Below, in pieces: positions 1-8,626 of a stretch of 64,000 nucleotides of DNA. The translations under genes were made by a program, and so were the position numbers. How positions within the stretch are numbered: position 1 is the stretch's first letter; the number at the start of each line of letters is the position of its first letter. Under the pieces are notes generated by a model. It had not been told where the DNA came from and searched no databases. It saw nothing but the letters and a program-made list of their open reading frames with translations. This DNA comes from Hyphomonas sp. L-53-1-40 (GTDB taxonomy: Bacteria; Pseudomonadota; Alphaproteobacteria; Caulobacterales; Hyphomonadaceae), in NCBI RefSeq assembly GCF_000682775.1, contig NZ_AWFI01000001.1, positions 620,001 to 684,000 of the forward strand. Reading direction: 5' to 3'.

Positions 1-2725
1 CAGTAACGCCAAGTGGGGCGACCAGCAGGACCGATACTGGAATTGTCCAGCTTTCATACAGGGCAGCGAGGCAGAGGAACACGAACAGAAGAGACAGGAT
101 GTATAGCATCGTTGCCTGGTTGCCTGCTTGACGTTCCTGACGGCTGAGCCCGCTCCATTCAAGAGAGATGTTGCCAGGCAACTGGCTGACCATGTCTTCC
201 ATGATCTGCATGGCTACACCGGAACTTTCGCCCTCTGCAGGAGATCCCTGGATATTGATGGCAGGAACGCCGCCAAATCGTTGGAGTTGAGGAGAACCAT
301 AGGACCATTCGCCGGACACGATCTCGTCAAGCGGAGTCATCTCGCCGGACGAGGTACGCACGTGCCACTTGGAAATGTCTTCCGGTTGCATGCGGTCTTC
401 CGCATCCCCCTGAACATAGACGCGCTTGATACGGCCCCGATCGATGAAGTCGTTCACATAGCTTCCCCCGAAGGCCACGGACAGGACGCTTGTGGCATCG
501 GCAACAGACACGCCCAGAGCTTGAGCTTTCTGGTAGTCGAGATTCATCTTGAACTGTGGGCCATCGTCACTGCCATTTGGACGGACACCTACCAGGCGCT
601 GATCCTGAGATGCCATACCAAGAAGTTGGTTGCGGGCATCCACGAATTCAGCATGGGTAAGTCCAGCTGTGTTCTGGATATAGAGATCGAAGCCATTCGA
701 GTTGCCCATTTCCCGAATAGGCGGTGGGACAATCGGGAAAATTTGAGCTTCGTCGATTTGGGACAGCCCGCCGAACGCGCGGCCTGCGATGGACTGGACG
801 GAGTTTTCCGCGCCTGGGCGTTCAGACCAATCATTCATGGCTGCGAAAGCCATGCCATTGTTCTGGCCCTGACCGACCACGCTGAAGCCAGCGACGGTGA
901 ACAGGCCTTTGATATTTCCCTGCTCACTCTCGGCGTAATATTCCCGGACATCATCCATTACGGCGGCCGTCCGTTCGAGTGTTGCGCTTTCGGGCAATTG
1001 AACAATTGTCATCAATGTGCCCTGGTCCTCGTCAGGCAGGAACGCCGTGGGCAGGCGCACAAATAACAGCCCGGTAACAGCGATGATCGCCGCAAACGTT
1101 CCGAGCATGATCCATCTGCGACGAATGATCCGTGTGACCGCGCCTTCATATGCATTGGTGAGTTTGTCGAAGCCGGAATTGAATGCGCGCGCCGGGGTCA
1201 TATACCATGACTTTCCGTTCCCGGAGGATGGCTTCAATAGTGTGGCGCACAAGGCCGGTGACAATACCACCGCGACTAGCACGGACAGCGCCATGGCGGA
1301 CACGATCGTAACCGAGAACTGGCGATAGATAATGCCGGCAGACCCCGGGAAAAAGGCCATAGGCACGAAGACGGCGGATAGGACCACGGCAATACCTACC
1401 AGGGCTCCAGTGATCTGCTGCATGGATTTCACGGTGGCGTCATAGGGGGAGAGGCCATCTTCATGCATGACCCGTTCAACATTCTCCACCACAACGATGG
1501 CATCGTCCACGAGTAGGCCAATGGCCAGCACCATGGCGAACATGGTGAGTGTGTTGATGGACATGCCGAACAGGAGGAGCACGGCGAACGTGCCGAGCAA
1601 GACAACCGGAACCGCAATGATCGGGATCAGCGACGCGCGAAAGCTTTGCAGGAAGATCAGGATAACCACAAATACGAGGACAATCGCTTCGTACAGCGTT
1701 TTTTGGACTTCATGGATCGAGGTTTCGATGAAGGGTGTTGAGTCAACGGGGAACTGGTACTCCAGATCGTCTGGAAAGGATGGCGACATGTTCCTGACGG
1801 CTTCCTTGACTCGCTCGGCTGTTTCGAGCGCGTTTGCGCCCGTCGCCAAGGAGATTGCCACACCCGTTGCCGGCTTGCCATTGAAGCGGGCGATGGTTGA
1901 ATAATCCTGGGCGCCGAGTTCGACCCGCGCGACATCTTCCAGCCGGACGGATCCACCCGCAGGCGTTGTGCGGATCAGCAGCTTCTCGAATTGCTCTGGA
2001 GTGGACAACAGGGATTGAAGCGTCACGGTGACGTTGATTTCCTGGCCTGGCACTGAAGGGGCTCCGCCAAGGGCGCCCGTGGCGACTTGTGCGTTCTGAG
2101 CCTGGATGGCTTGCGTCACGTCGGATGGAGTAAGCTGGTATTGGGCAAGCTTTTCAGGCTGTAGCCAGATACGCATCGCATATTGCGATCCGAACACCTG
2201 AACGCTGCCGACACCGTCAATGCGGCTGACTGTGTCATAGACGGTCGAGCGAACAAAGTCGCCGATGTCGATCTGGCTGAGTGTGCTGTTTGGAGAATAA
2301 AACGCTGTTACCAGCAGGAAGCTGCCGCTTGCCTTGCTGACGGTCACGCCCTGGCGCTGCACTTCTTCCGGGAGAAGCGGGGTTGCAAGCGAGATCTTGT
2401 TCTGGGTTTGAACCTGAGCGATGTCGGCATCGGTGCCAGGTTCGAAAGATAGCGTGATCGACATAGACCCGTCAGAACTCGACGAAGACGTGATATAGTC
2501 TAGCCCATCCAGACCGGTAAGTTGCTGCTCAATGATCTGCGTGACCGCATTTTCCACCGCTTCAGCGGATGCACCCGGATAGCTTGCTGAGATACTGACC
2601 GTTGTGGGAGCGATATCTGGATACTGAGCGATTGGGAGCGCGCGGAGCGCCATACCGCCCGCAAGCATGATAATGATTGCAATCACCCAGGCGAACACCG
2701 GGCGGTCAATGAAGAATTTAGCCAT
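1..2725 (-). CDS. RND multidrug efflux permease (AcrB/MexB-type, HAE1), 3' part outside window
   Basis: Inner-membrane proton/drug antiporter subunit of a tripartite efflux pump. About 908 N-terminal residues are visible; the frame is open to the left edge, so the last one or two hundred residues are missing. The start MAKFFIDRPVFAWVIAII is the classic RND N-terminus with TM1. Porter-domain sequence follows (YPDIAPTTV, SYPGASAEAVE). The TM4 proton-relay segment LVDDAIVVVENVERV contains the paired Asp residues. The second porter half starts after FLPDEDQGTLM. The adaptor gene lies 19 bases upstream on the same strand and a TetR gene is divergent, the usual layout of a locally repressed pump. 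Family assignment is secure; substrates cannot be read from the sequence. Confidence 0.95.
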   Translation of the reverse strand, partial: MAKFFIDRPVFAWVIAIIIMLAGGMALRALPIAQYPDIAPTTVSISASYPGASAEAVENAVTQIIEQQLTGLDGLDYITSSSSSDGSMSITLSFEPGTDADIAQVQTQNKISLATPLLPEEVQRQGVTVSKASGSFLLVTAFYSPNSTLSQIDIGDFVRSTVYDTVSRIDGVGSVQVFGSQYAMRIWLQPEKLAQYQLTPSDVTQAIQAQNAQVATGALGGAPSVPGQEINVTVTLQSLLSTPEQFEKLLIRTTPAGGSVRLEDVARVELGAQDYSTIARFNGKPATGVAISLATGANALETAERVKEAVRNMSPSFPDDLEYQFPVDSTPFIETSIHEVQKTLYEAIVLVFVVILIFLQSFRASLIPIIAVPVVLLGTFAVLLLFGMSINTLTMFAMVLAIGLLVDDAIVVVENVERVMHEDGLSPYDATVKSMQQITGALVGIAVVLSAVFVPMAFFPGSAGIIYRQFSVTIVSAMALSVLVAVVLSPALCATLLKPSSGNGKSWYMTPARAFNSGFDKLTNAYEGAVTRIIRRRWIMLGTFAAIIAVTGLLFVRLPTAFLPDEDQGTLMTIVQLPESATLERTAAVMDDVREYYAESEQGNIKGLFTVAGFSVVGQGQNNGMAFAAMNDWSERPGAENSVQSIAGRAFGGLSQIDEAQIFPIVPPPIREMGNSNGFDLYIQNTAGLTHAEFVDARNQLLGMASQDQRLVGVRPNGSDDGPQFKMNLDYQKAQALGVSVADATSVLSVAFGGSYVNDFIDRGRIKRVYVQGDAEDRMQPEDISKWHVRTSSGEMTPLDEIVSGEWSYGSPQLQRFGGVPAINIQGSPAEGESSGVAMQIMEDMVSQLPGNISLEWSGLSRQERQAGNQATMLYILSLLFVFLCLAALYESWTIPVSVLLVAPLGVT

Positions 2726-2744
2726 GTCGAGTGTCCAGGTTTCG

Positions 2745-3926
2745 CTAGTTCAGTTCGCTGCGCGAGTCGCGGGCGGCGGAGATTTGTTCTACGTTCGAGA
2801 TCGGATCAACTGTCACACCTGAACGCAAGTTTTGCAGATTCGAGATGGCAATTTTTTCACCTTCCTCCAAGCCGTCCAGCACAATCCATGAATTGTCGTT
2901 GTATTGCTCTACCTTGATGGCGCGCTGCTCGATTGTATTGTCATCTTTGACAACCATGACGGAGGCTTCGCCCGTGGGCGTCCGTGAGACGACCGATTGC
3001 GGGAGCGTGATGACATTTTCGTACATGCCAGCAACGAAGTTTGCGCGGACGAACATGCCCGGCAGGATGATGCCATCCGGATTTGGCACGAGCGCGCGCA
3101 CCGCTACTGTGCCGGCACTTTCGTCGACATTGATTTCGCTGAATTCGAGCTCACCTTGCAGTGGATAGGTCGTATCGTCGCTGAGGATAATGTTCACTGG
3201 TACCGTGTCGATCCCGTTGGAGGCAACCCGCCCGGAGGCAATCTGGCGGCGCATGTTGAGTACGCGATTGCTGGAGACGGTCAGGTCTACATAGATCGGA
3301 TCGATTTGAAGAACGTTGGCGAGTGATTCAGTCTGGTTCTGAGTGACCAGCGCGCCTTGTGTGACGGATGATCGTCCAATGCGCCCCGCGATGGGGGAAG
3401 AGATCCTGGTACGGGCAAGGTCAATCCGTGCGCGGTCCAGAGCAGCCTTTTGAAGCGCGATATCCGCTTCGGCTTCCTGGGCCGTGGCCGCAGCCTGGTC
3501 ATACTCCTGCTGGCTGACGGCGTTGATCTTTGCGAGGTCGGCGAACCGGTTGGCGGTTTCCTTGGCCACGTTTGCAGAAGCCTGTGCACGGGCCAATGCG
3601 GCCTCGGCACTTCTCACGTCGGCGGCGTACTCGTCTGCATCAATCTGATAGAGTGCCTGACCGCGGGAGACGAGGTCGCCTTCCTTGAACAGCCGCTCCT
3701 TAATGATGCCGGTGACTTGCGGGCGGATCTCGGCTTCGGCGTGGGCCCGCGCGCGTCCAGTCAGCTCAACGGCATTGGGGACAGATACCAGTTCGGTCGT
3801 GAGGATCTTTACAACTGGCGCTGGCTGTTGCGGAACCTCTACTGTACTGCCCTCGTTACCACAGGCCGTCAGCAGGAAGGCGACGGACAAGGTCGCGGCC
3901 GAAATACTTTTTCTTAGAACTTCCAT
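2745..3926 (-). CDS. RND efflux periplasmic adaptor lipoprotein (membrane fusion protein)
   Basis: Adaptor that joins the RND permease to an outer-membrane channel. 393 aa from the ATG at 3926, chosen because it begins a lipoprotein signal (MEVLRKSISAATLSVAF, then LLTAC). The longer open frame upstream of it has no signal-like N-terminus. After the lipid-anchored Cys come a lipoyl half-motif (RPQVTGIIKERLFKEGDLVSRGQ), a long alpha-helical hairpin rich in Ala/Gln/Glu (about 95-160), the second lipoyl half (ARTRISSPIAGRIGRSSVTQG) and the beta-barrel and membrane-proximal domains. It forms an operon with the downstream permease. No outer-membrane channel gene is adjacent in the visible part; it could be beyond the left edge or shared. 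Confidence 0.94.
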   Translation of the reverse strand: MEVLRKSISAATLSVAFLLTACGNEGSTVEVPQQPAPVVKILTTELVSVPNAVELTGRARAHAEAEIRPQVTGIIKERLFKEGDLVSRGQALYQIDADEYAADVRSAEAALARAQASANVAKETANRFADLAKINAVSQQEYDQAAATAQEAEADIALQKAALDRARIDLARTRISSPIAGRIGRSSVTQGALVTQNQTESLANVLQIDPIYVDLTVSSNRVLNMRRQIASGRVASNGIDTVPVNIILSDDTTYPLQGELEFSEINVDESAGTVAVRALVPNPDGIILPGMFVRANFVAGMYENVITLPQSVVSRTPTGEASVMVVKDDNTIEQRAIKVEQYNDNSWIVLDGLEEGEKIAISNLQNLRSGVTVDPISNVEQISAARDSRSELN

Positions 3927-3968
3927 GAGGATTCCTTGACGAGCCGAATGGCTTCCATATAACAATTC

Positions 3969-3984
3969 TAGAATGAACGCTCTA
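3969..3984. promoter_or_regulatory. candidate TetR operator between efflux genes and repressor
   Basis: Imperfect 16-base dyad TAGAATGAACGCTCTA in the 119-base gap between the adaptor start and the tetR start. The outer four bases of each arm match as inverted repeats, and the core resembles GAACG-type half-sites of AcrR/TetR repressors. It lies about 43 bases from the adaptor start and 62 from the tetR start, so one bound dimer could control both directions. Binding by the adjacent TetR is an inference. Confidence 0.4.
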
Positions 3985-4045
3985 TCTAGTGTTGCGGTGC
4001 AGCATGTCAAGGATAGGGCATAGTGGAATTTAGGTGTTTTTCTGC

Positions 4046-4654
4046 ATGACAGTTATGAGCAAATCGAAGACGGCCGCTAAACGAGAGAGTCGCGTTGCAG
4101 AAATTCTGGACTGCGCTGAGATTCACTTCGTCGAGAAGGGATTCCATGGCGCGGGTATTTCGGGGATTGCCAAAGAATGTGGCATCAGTGTTGGCCATCT
4201 GTATCACTACTTTGCGTCTAAGGACCTGTTGATAGAGGCTGTGGTGGAGCGCGAACTATTGCGCCAAAAAGACAGAATGGAAGACTTCCGCAATCTGGAC
4301 GGCGCTGAAATCCGAGATCAAATCGCTCCACTCGTCATCGACATTATTATTAAGCATCAGGACCCGTTCCGCACGGTTTTGAATTTCGAGATACTTGCCG
4401 AGGCGCAGAGAAATCCGTCGGTTGCGGAGATCTTGCAGAACTATGATCGTGAAATACGGGAAGAGTTTTGTGGCGTCTTGGAGAATGCCGGAATTACAAC
4501 GCCTGTTTTGCGGACGGAGATGTTGTTTACCTTGTTTGGCGGCATCCCGGCCCGCACGCTGAGGCATCCCGAGCATGAACGTCCGCAATTTATCGAAATG
4601 ATGAAGCCGATCATCACGAAGATTCTTGCAAGTGACGACCTTCCTGTAGAGTAG
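4046..4654 (+). CDS. TetR/AcrR family transcriptional regulator
   Basis: 202 aa. Probable local repressor of the divergent RND operon. The N-terminal HTH is clear: ILDCAEIHFVEKGFHGAGI, then IAKECGISVGHLYHYFASKD with the TetR recognition-helix pattern VGHLYHYF. The C-terminal ligand domain has no recognisable specificity signature. I chose the ATG at 4046, nine bases after a TAGGTG ribosome-binding site; a GTG at 4034 and an ATG at 4055 are in the same frame. A single-domain helical repressor of about 200 residues next to an RND pump normally responds to a pump substrate. Confidence 0.92.
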   Translation: MTVMSKSKTAAKRESRVAEILDCAEIHFVEKGFHGAGISGIAKECGISVGHLYHYFASKDLLIEAVVERELLRQKDRMEDFRNLDGAEIRDQIAPLVIDIIIKHQDPFRTVLNFEILAEAQRNPSVAEILQNYDREIREEFCGVLENAGITTPVLRTEMLFTLFGGIPARTLRHPEHERPQFIEMMKPIITKILASDDLPVE

Positions 4655-4679
4655 AGCGAAACCATAGCGATATCGCGGT

Positions 4680-5372
4680 TCATTCTTCCGCATCGATGAA
4701 TATGTCCAAGCTCGCTCTGAGAGTGGAGTTGCTGGAGCCACTCGTACTCGCCAGCTGGACGGCGCGAGTGTCACTGGTTGGATCCAGCACCGGGAGCTGG
4801 AATCTCAACGCAGCATATTTGTCTAAGCTATCGGCATAGGCCGGGTCCCGAGTATAGACGGATCGGGAAACCATGTCGGGAAACAGGATGCTGGACCGTA
4901 TCAATGGTGCCACTCCCAACCTCAGAGTATCGAGGCTCCGATAGACCTCGAAATGGATATGTGGCGGACGTCCTCGATAAGTGCCTGGGTACACAGTCCG
5001 AAAGTTTACGCGCCCTCGTTGGCCTGTGATCCCTATACCACGTAGATAGTTTGTATCCGGGCGATTGAAGACGGAGTACTCGCCAGCTGCGTCGGCGTGC
5101 CAGACATACATGGCATAACGGGAAAGCGGCTGTTGATCTTCCGATAGAGACTGCAAGCGCAAGTGCAAGTCGAGAGGCGCGCCATACGCCTCTCCTGAGA
5201 AGCCATTGAAGCCACGTGTTATATCGGTTCGAATAAGGCCTGCGCTGGCCCACAGACTTGCCAGGCTCGGGCCAGGCTGGAACACTTGCTCTTTCGGATA
5301 CGCTTCGGGCTTGTTGGCCGCTGGCGGGAGGGCTGGTGTCCGGGTAAGTGCCGAGGGTCTCGTGATAGGCAC
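4680..5372 (-). CDS. intradiol ring-cleavage dioxygenase-like protein (in frame with the upstream EF-hand gene)
   Basis: 230 aa from a GTG at 5372. It matches the catalytic domain of non-haem Fe(III) intradiol dioxygenases (protocatechuate 3,4-dioxygenase type): YAMYVWHADAAGEYSVF, then FRTVYPGTYRGRPPHIHFEV. All four expected iron ligands can be placed: Tyr99, Tyr132, His138 and His140. The first 60 residues are a Pro/Ala-rich linker with no signal peptide. The GTG has no good ribosome-binding site. The preceding codons in this frame are TCC CAA and, just before them, the TAG stop of the EF-hand lipoprotein, so the two genes are one continuous frame broken by one TAG. It may be made by coupled initiation or readthrough, or be the rear half of a nonsense-broken gene. 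The substrate is unknown; the enzyme could be an extracytoplasmic intradiol-like protein rather than a catabolic one. Confidence 0.75.
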   Translation of the reverse strand: MPITRPSALTRTPALPPAANKPEAYPKEQVFQPGPSLASLWASAGLIRTDITRGFNGFSGEAYGAPLDLHLRLQSLSEDQQPLSRYAMYVWHADAAGEYSVFNRPDTNYLRGIGITGQRGRVNFRTVYPGTYRGRPPHIHFEVYRSLDTLRLGVAPLIRSSILFPDMVSRSVYTRDPAYADSLDKYAALRFQLPVLDPTSDTRAVQLASTSGSSNSTLRASLDIFIDAEE

Positions 5373-5378
5373 TTGGGA

Positions 5379-5918
5379 CTATTGCCGGCGTCCGGGAGGA
5401 GGTCCGCGGCGCTGGCTATCTTGCGGCATGGTGGGTTCGCTGGAATCGACTGCGCGCGGCGCTGTCAGAAGTTCTGCGCGTGATAGAAGCTCATCTTGGT
5501 TTTTATCGATCCGATCGAACGTATCGATTAGCCGTATTCGGAATTCTGAGGCCGTGATGGCTCCATCAAGATTGCTGTCGAAGGCAATAGGGCTGGGGAG
5601 CGCATTCAGGTCGCCAAGGGTCTCAGCTGCCCAATTTGACATCTGCACCGCAGATTGATGTACCGGATTGGGCCCAGCCAAGGCGCGCCATTCGAGATCA
5701 ATACCATTGTCAACTTCTTCGTGTGATACGAAGTGATCGTGATTACTGTCCATGCTGACGAAGAGTAGTGCCACTGGTGGGGCAGACAGGCCTTGCGACC
5801 GAGCCGGGCGTGCGCGGTCTCCGCCATCGCGACCGCTGGCACCTGGCCCCTTGCGCGGGGAGGATGTGCATGCGGCCACCAAGGACATTCCAGCAACCAT
5901 CAGGACGGTGGCTTTCAT
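5379..5918 (-). CDS. EF-hand calcium-binding lipoprotein
   Basis: 179 aa from the ATG at 5918, with an AGGAA ribosome-binding site. The signal MKATVLMVAGMSLVAAC puts the lipidated Cys at 17. A Gly/Arg/Pro-rich tether (about 20-45) follows, then three canonical 12-residue EF-hand loops: DSNHDHFVSHEE (57-68), DSNLDGAITASE (114-125) and DKNQDELLSRAE (138-149), each with Asp/Asn/Asp at 1, 3, 5 and Glu at 12. The tail is Pro/Arg/Gly-rich (RRGPPPGRRQ). Expected function is Ca2+ binding in the periplasm or at the outer membrane. The open frame extends about 400 bases upstream of 5918, but that part has no signal and no protein-like composition. The TAG is followed in the same frame by the dioxygenase domain, and the gene diverges from a two-component system. 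Confidence 0.85.
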   Translation of the reverse strand: MKATVLMVAGMSLVAACTSSPRKGPGASGRDGGDRARPARSQGLSAPPVALLFVSMDSNHDHFVSHEEVDNGIDLEWRALAGPNPVHQSAVQMSNWAAETLGDLNALPSPIAFDSNLDGAITASEFRIRLIDTFDRIDKNQDELLSRAELLTAPRAVDSSEPTMPQDSQRRGPPPGRRQ

Positions 5919-5957
5919 TATTCCTGACAGTCGTTTGCGACGGGAGGAAGAGGGGGT

Positions 5958-6006
5958 GAGGGAGGTGTCACAGGGTGAGACGTAGGGGGGGTGTGACACC
6001 TCCCTC
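5958..6006. repeat. long perfect inverted repeat in the 545-base gap before the two-component genes
   Basis: The 15-base arms at 5958-5972 and 5992-6006 are exact reverse complements (core GGTGTCACA / TGTGACACC) around a 19-base G-rich spacer. It starts 40 bases upstream of the EF-hand start codon, so it could be an operator or a hairpin in that gene's leader. The rest of the 5919-6463 gap holds no convincing gene on either strand. It must contain the promoters of the two divergent units, the response-regulator side being AT-richer (about 6400-6450). Confidence 0.7.
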
Positions 6007-6463
6007 TCATCGCATCGGTCTTGGCACCCAAAGGGAGGCTCGGTGTTCAAGGGGCGGACGGGGACTGTCCTGGTGGATGCGATGATTTCGGTGTTTGAGA
6101 TCGAGACTTTCTCTTCAGAGCGAACGGAAAAGGGGGTGGAGTTAGACATATTGGGCGCTCTTGATGCAGTCTCTGGGGACGAAGTGCCGGGAAGTTTCCC
6201 TGCGTCGATGAGAACAAGATGCCTCAGCCATGTTGAGAGGATATGCCAGTTAAGAGGAAAGTGATGGCAATATATGTCAGGCTGCAACATGACATTACAG
6301 GCTTGAAAGGTATGGGTTTTCAGCTGCAACATCCGCCATTCAGAGTGACCTGCTGCGGCGGCGTTCGAAGCGCGGTTTAACTGCAGTCACGACACACCTT
6401 GGCAACAAGTTTATCCTATTTGTAATCATCAGATCGACGACACATATTCAGGAGACTGTGGAG

Positions 6464-7198
6464 ATGCCTGATCCAGAGACCACAACACCCGAACACATTC
6501 TTGTCATTGATGATGACCGCGATATTCGGGAAGATTTGAAATCTTATCTAACGGAAAATGGCTATCGCGTGTCGACGGCCGAGAATGCACCTGCTGCGCG
6601 CCGGGCAATCCATTCCGAAGAACCGGACCTGATCCTGCTCGACGTAATGATGCCGGGCGAGGACGGAATCAGTCTTTGTCGCTCGATCGTTCGGCTTACC
6701 GCAATTCCGATCGTTTTCATCAGCGCGAGAACAGATGAGATTGACCGGATTGTCGGTTTGGAAGTCGGTGCAGATGACTATGTTTGCAAGCCATTCAACC
6801 CGCGTGAGCTGCTTGCGCGGGTGCGGTCTGTCCTGCGGCGCGCGAATGGTCGCGAAAGAGAAATGACGCCTGAGAAAACGCGCTATTTTGAGTTTGACCG
6901 TTGGACGCTTGACACGGCGAAACGCACAATGACCCGCGATGATGGCGTGATCGTCTCCTTAAGCACTGGCGAATTCCAATTATTGATGATCTTTATAGCC
7001 CGACCACAGATCGTGCTGTCGCGCGAGCGGATCGTGGAACTGTCTCATGCCGAAGGTGCAGATGTGTTCGACCGCAGTGTCGACAGTCAGGTGAGTCGAT
7101 TCCGGAAAAAGATCGAACGGGACCCCAAGAACCCGGATATTGTCCAGACCGTTTGGGGCGGAGGATATGTTTTCGCAGCTGATGTGAAGAAACTGTGA
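6464..7198 (+). CDS. OmpR-family response regulator
   Basis: 244 aa. The receiver domain (residues 11-125) has the acidic triad in VIDDD, phospho-acceptor Asp60 in LILLDVMMPGEDG and conserved Lys109 in DDYVCKPF. The C-terminal winged helix (about 145-240) carries the OmpR signature (SLSTGEFQLL, VDSQVSRFRKKIE, VWGGGYVF). I preferred the ATG at 6464, nine bases after GGAG, over the GTG at 6458. The gene overlaps the sensor kinase start (TGATG), so the two are translationally coupled. Divergence from the EF-hand/dioxygenase unit makes that unit its most likely target (inference). Confidence 0.95.
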   Translation: MPDPETTTPEHILVIDDDRDIREDLKSYLTENGYRVSTAENAPAARRAIHSEEPDLILLDVMMPGEDGISLCRSIVRLTAIPIVFISARTDEIDRIVGLEVGADDYVCKPFNPRELLARVRSVLRRANGREREMTPEKTRYFEFDRWTLDTAKRTMTRDDGVIVSLSTGEFQLLMIFIARPQIVLSRERIVELSHAEGADVFDRSVDSQVSRFRKKIERDPKNPDIVQTVWGGGYVFAADVKKL

Positions 7199-8619
7199 TG
7201 CTGGCAAGGTTTGATACGCTTCTTGCACGGATTGTAATTCTGGTGTCCGCCGCACTTCTATCGACGTTTCTCGTGGTTTACCTTCTGGTTCAGTTCGAGA
7301 TGTCCTCACAGAAATTGCAGCCGCGCACGGCACTTCATGTGGCAGCGATCGCCTTGGAAGAGCTGCAGGCTGACGGTTGGCCCGAGACACTCTCCGAGCA
7401 GGAGCTGAAGCGGCTAAGCGTGGACGAATACATGCTTTCCGAATTCCCGAATGTTGAACCATTTAATTGGGTTTTGGCAGATCGGATGCTGGAGCGATTG
7501 GGGCTGGCCGCGAATACACCAATCGGTATTTCCTTAACCGGCATCCCCAATCATCGCCCGGACGATTTTGGCGGCCGTCCAAATCGACCAGATCGATACT
7601 CGGATAATCTGTCAGGCGCTCCCAGGCCGCCACCGGGAGGCGGCCCAAGACCTTCGAGCCGCCCATACCCCGGTACGCAGCAGCGAGCCGCAGTCTCACT
7701 AATGGTCTCAGACGGTGTCTGGGCAAATCTGCGAACTGTAAACATCACGACCAAAGGGTCAGGACCGGGGCTGTTGCCGGTGATCGTTCTGGTCGTATTC
7801 ATGGTAGGGATCGGCATCTGGGCGGCTTTGAATGCGATCAATCCGTTGCGGCAGATGGCCAAGGCTGCCGACACACTTGCGGCGGATTACAAACACGCAC
7901 CACTGGTTGAAGAGGGCCCGTATGACGTGCGTGAATCGCTGCGAGCTTTCAATCGCATGGGCCGCCGCCTCGAGACCACGGTGGCTGGCCAGCGCCAGCT
8001 GCTCGCAGCGATTGGTCATGATTTGCGGACACCCATTACCTCGTTGAAACTGAAAGTCGAGATGCTGTCAGATACGAGTGAGCGCGAGCGGATGAGTCGT
8101 GCTTTAGCGGAGTTGGAGCGCATCACTGAGGCCGCACTTGCTGCGGCGACGGCTGGCCAATCAGATGAGCCTTTCCAGCCGCTGGACATGTATTCGTTGG
8201 TCGACAGCCTTATTGAAGACTTGCGGGATCTGGGCCTCTCTGTCTCGTTCGATGAAACCGATGTACGCCCGATTGTCATGGGTCGATCAGATGAACTGAC
8301 ACGCGCCTTGCGCAACTTGATTGAAAATGCGGTGCGCTATGGAGACACGGCGCATGTTTGTCTCAGTGAGCAAGCCAGCAAGGCTATTGTGACGATCCAT
8401 GACACTGGTCCGGGAATCCCGGAGGATGCTTTGGAGCGTGTATTCGAACCTCTTGTTCGATTGGAACAGTCACGCAATCGCGAGACCGGTGGGCATGGGC
8501 TCGGACTTCATATCGCGAAGAATCTGATTGAGGCCCATAGTGGATACATCGAACTGTCGAACTCCCCTGCTGGGGGGCTGCTCGTCACGCTGACCCTACC
8601 CCTGAAGGCCGCTGGCTGA
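7198..8619 (+). CDS. sensor histidine kinase (EnvZ-like architecture) with Pro/Arg/Gly-rich periplasmic segment
   Basis: 473 aa. TM1 at about 10-32, then a periplasmic domain to about 190, TM2 at about 191-211 (VIVLVVFMVGIGIWAAL), HAMP, the HisKA H-box AAIGHDLRTPI with His274, N-box NLIENAVRYG, G1 DTGPGIPE and G2 GGHGLGLHIAKNL. The periplasmic domain contains an unusual stretch (about 118-160) dominated by Pro, Arg, Gly and Asp, e.g. APRPPPGGGPRPSSRPYPG. A similar composition occurs in the tether and tail of the divergent EF-hand lipoprotein. The signal sensed is unknown; extracytoplasmic Ca2+ or a partner lipoprotein are possibilities. The gene ends 7 bases before the convergent bamA. Confidence 0.95.
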   Translation: MLARFDTLLARIVILVSAALLSTFLVVYLLVQFEMSSQKLQPRTALHVAAIALEELQADGWPETLSEQELKRLSVDEYMLSEFPNVEPFNWVLADRMLERLGLAANTPIGISLTGIPNHRPDDFGGRPNRPDRYSDNLSGAPRPPPGGGPRPSSRPYPGTQQRAAVSLMVSDGVWANLRTVNITTKGSGPGLLPVIVLVVFMVGIGIWAALNAINPLRQMAKAADTLAADYKHAPLVEEGPYDVRESLRAFNRMGRRLETTVAGQRQLLAAIGHDLRTPITSLKLKVEMLSDTSERERMSRALAELERITEAALAAATAGQSDEPFQPLDMYSLVDSLIEDLRDLGLSVSFDETDVRPIVMGRSDELTRALRNLIENAVRYGDTAHVCLSEQASKAIVTIHDTGPGIPEDALERVFEPLVRLEQSRNRETGGHGLGLHIAKNLIEAHSGYIELSNSPAGGLLVTLTLPLKAAG

Positions 8620-8626
8620 CACGTGG

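Noticed and set aside
5919..6332. Upstream extension of the EF-hand open frame
   Set aside because: The lipoprotein signal and ribosome-binding site place the start at 5918; the extension runs through the inverted repeat and lacks protein-like composition.
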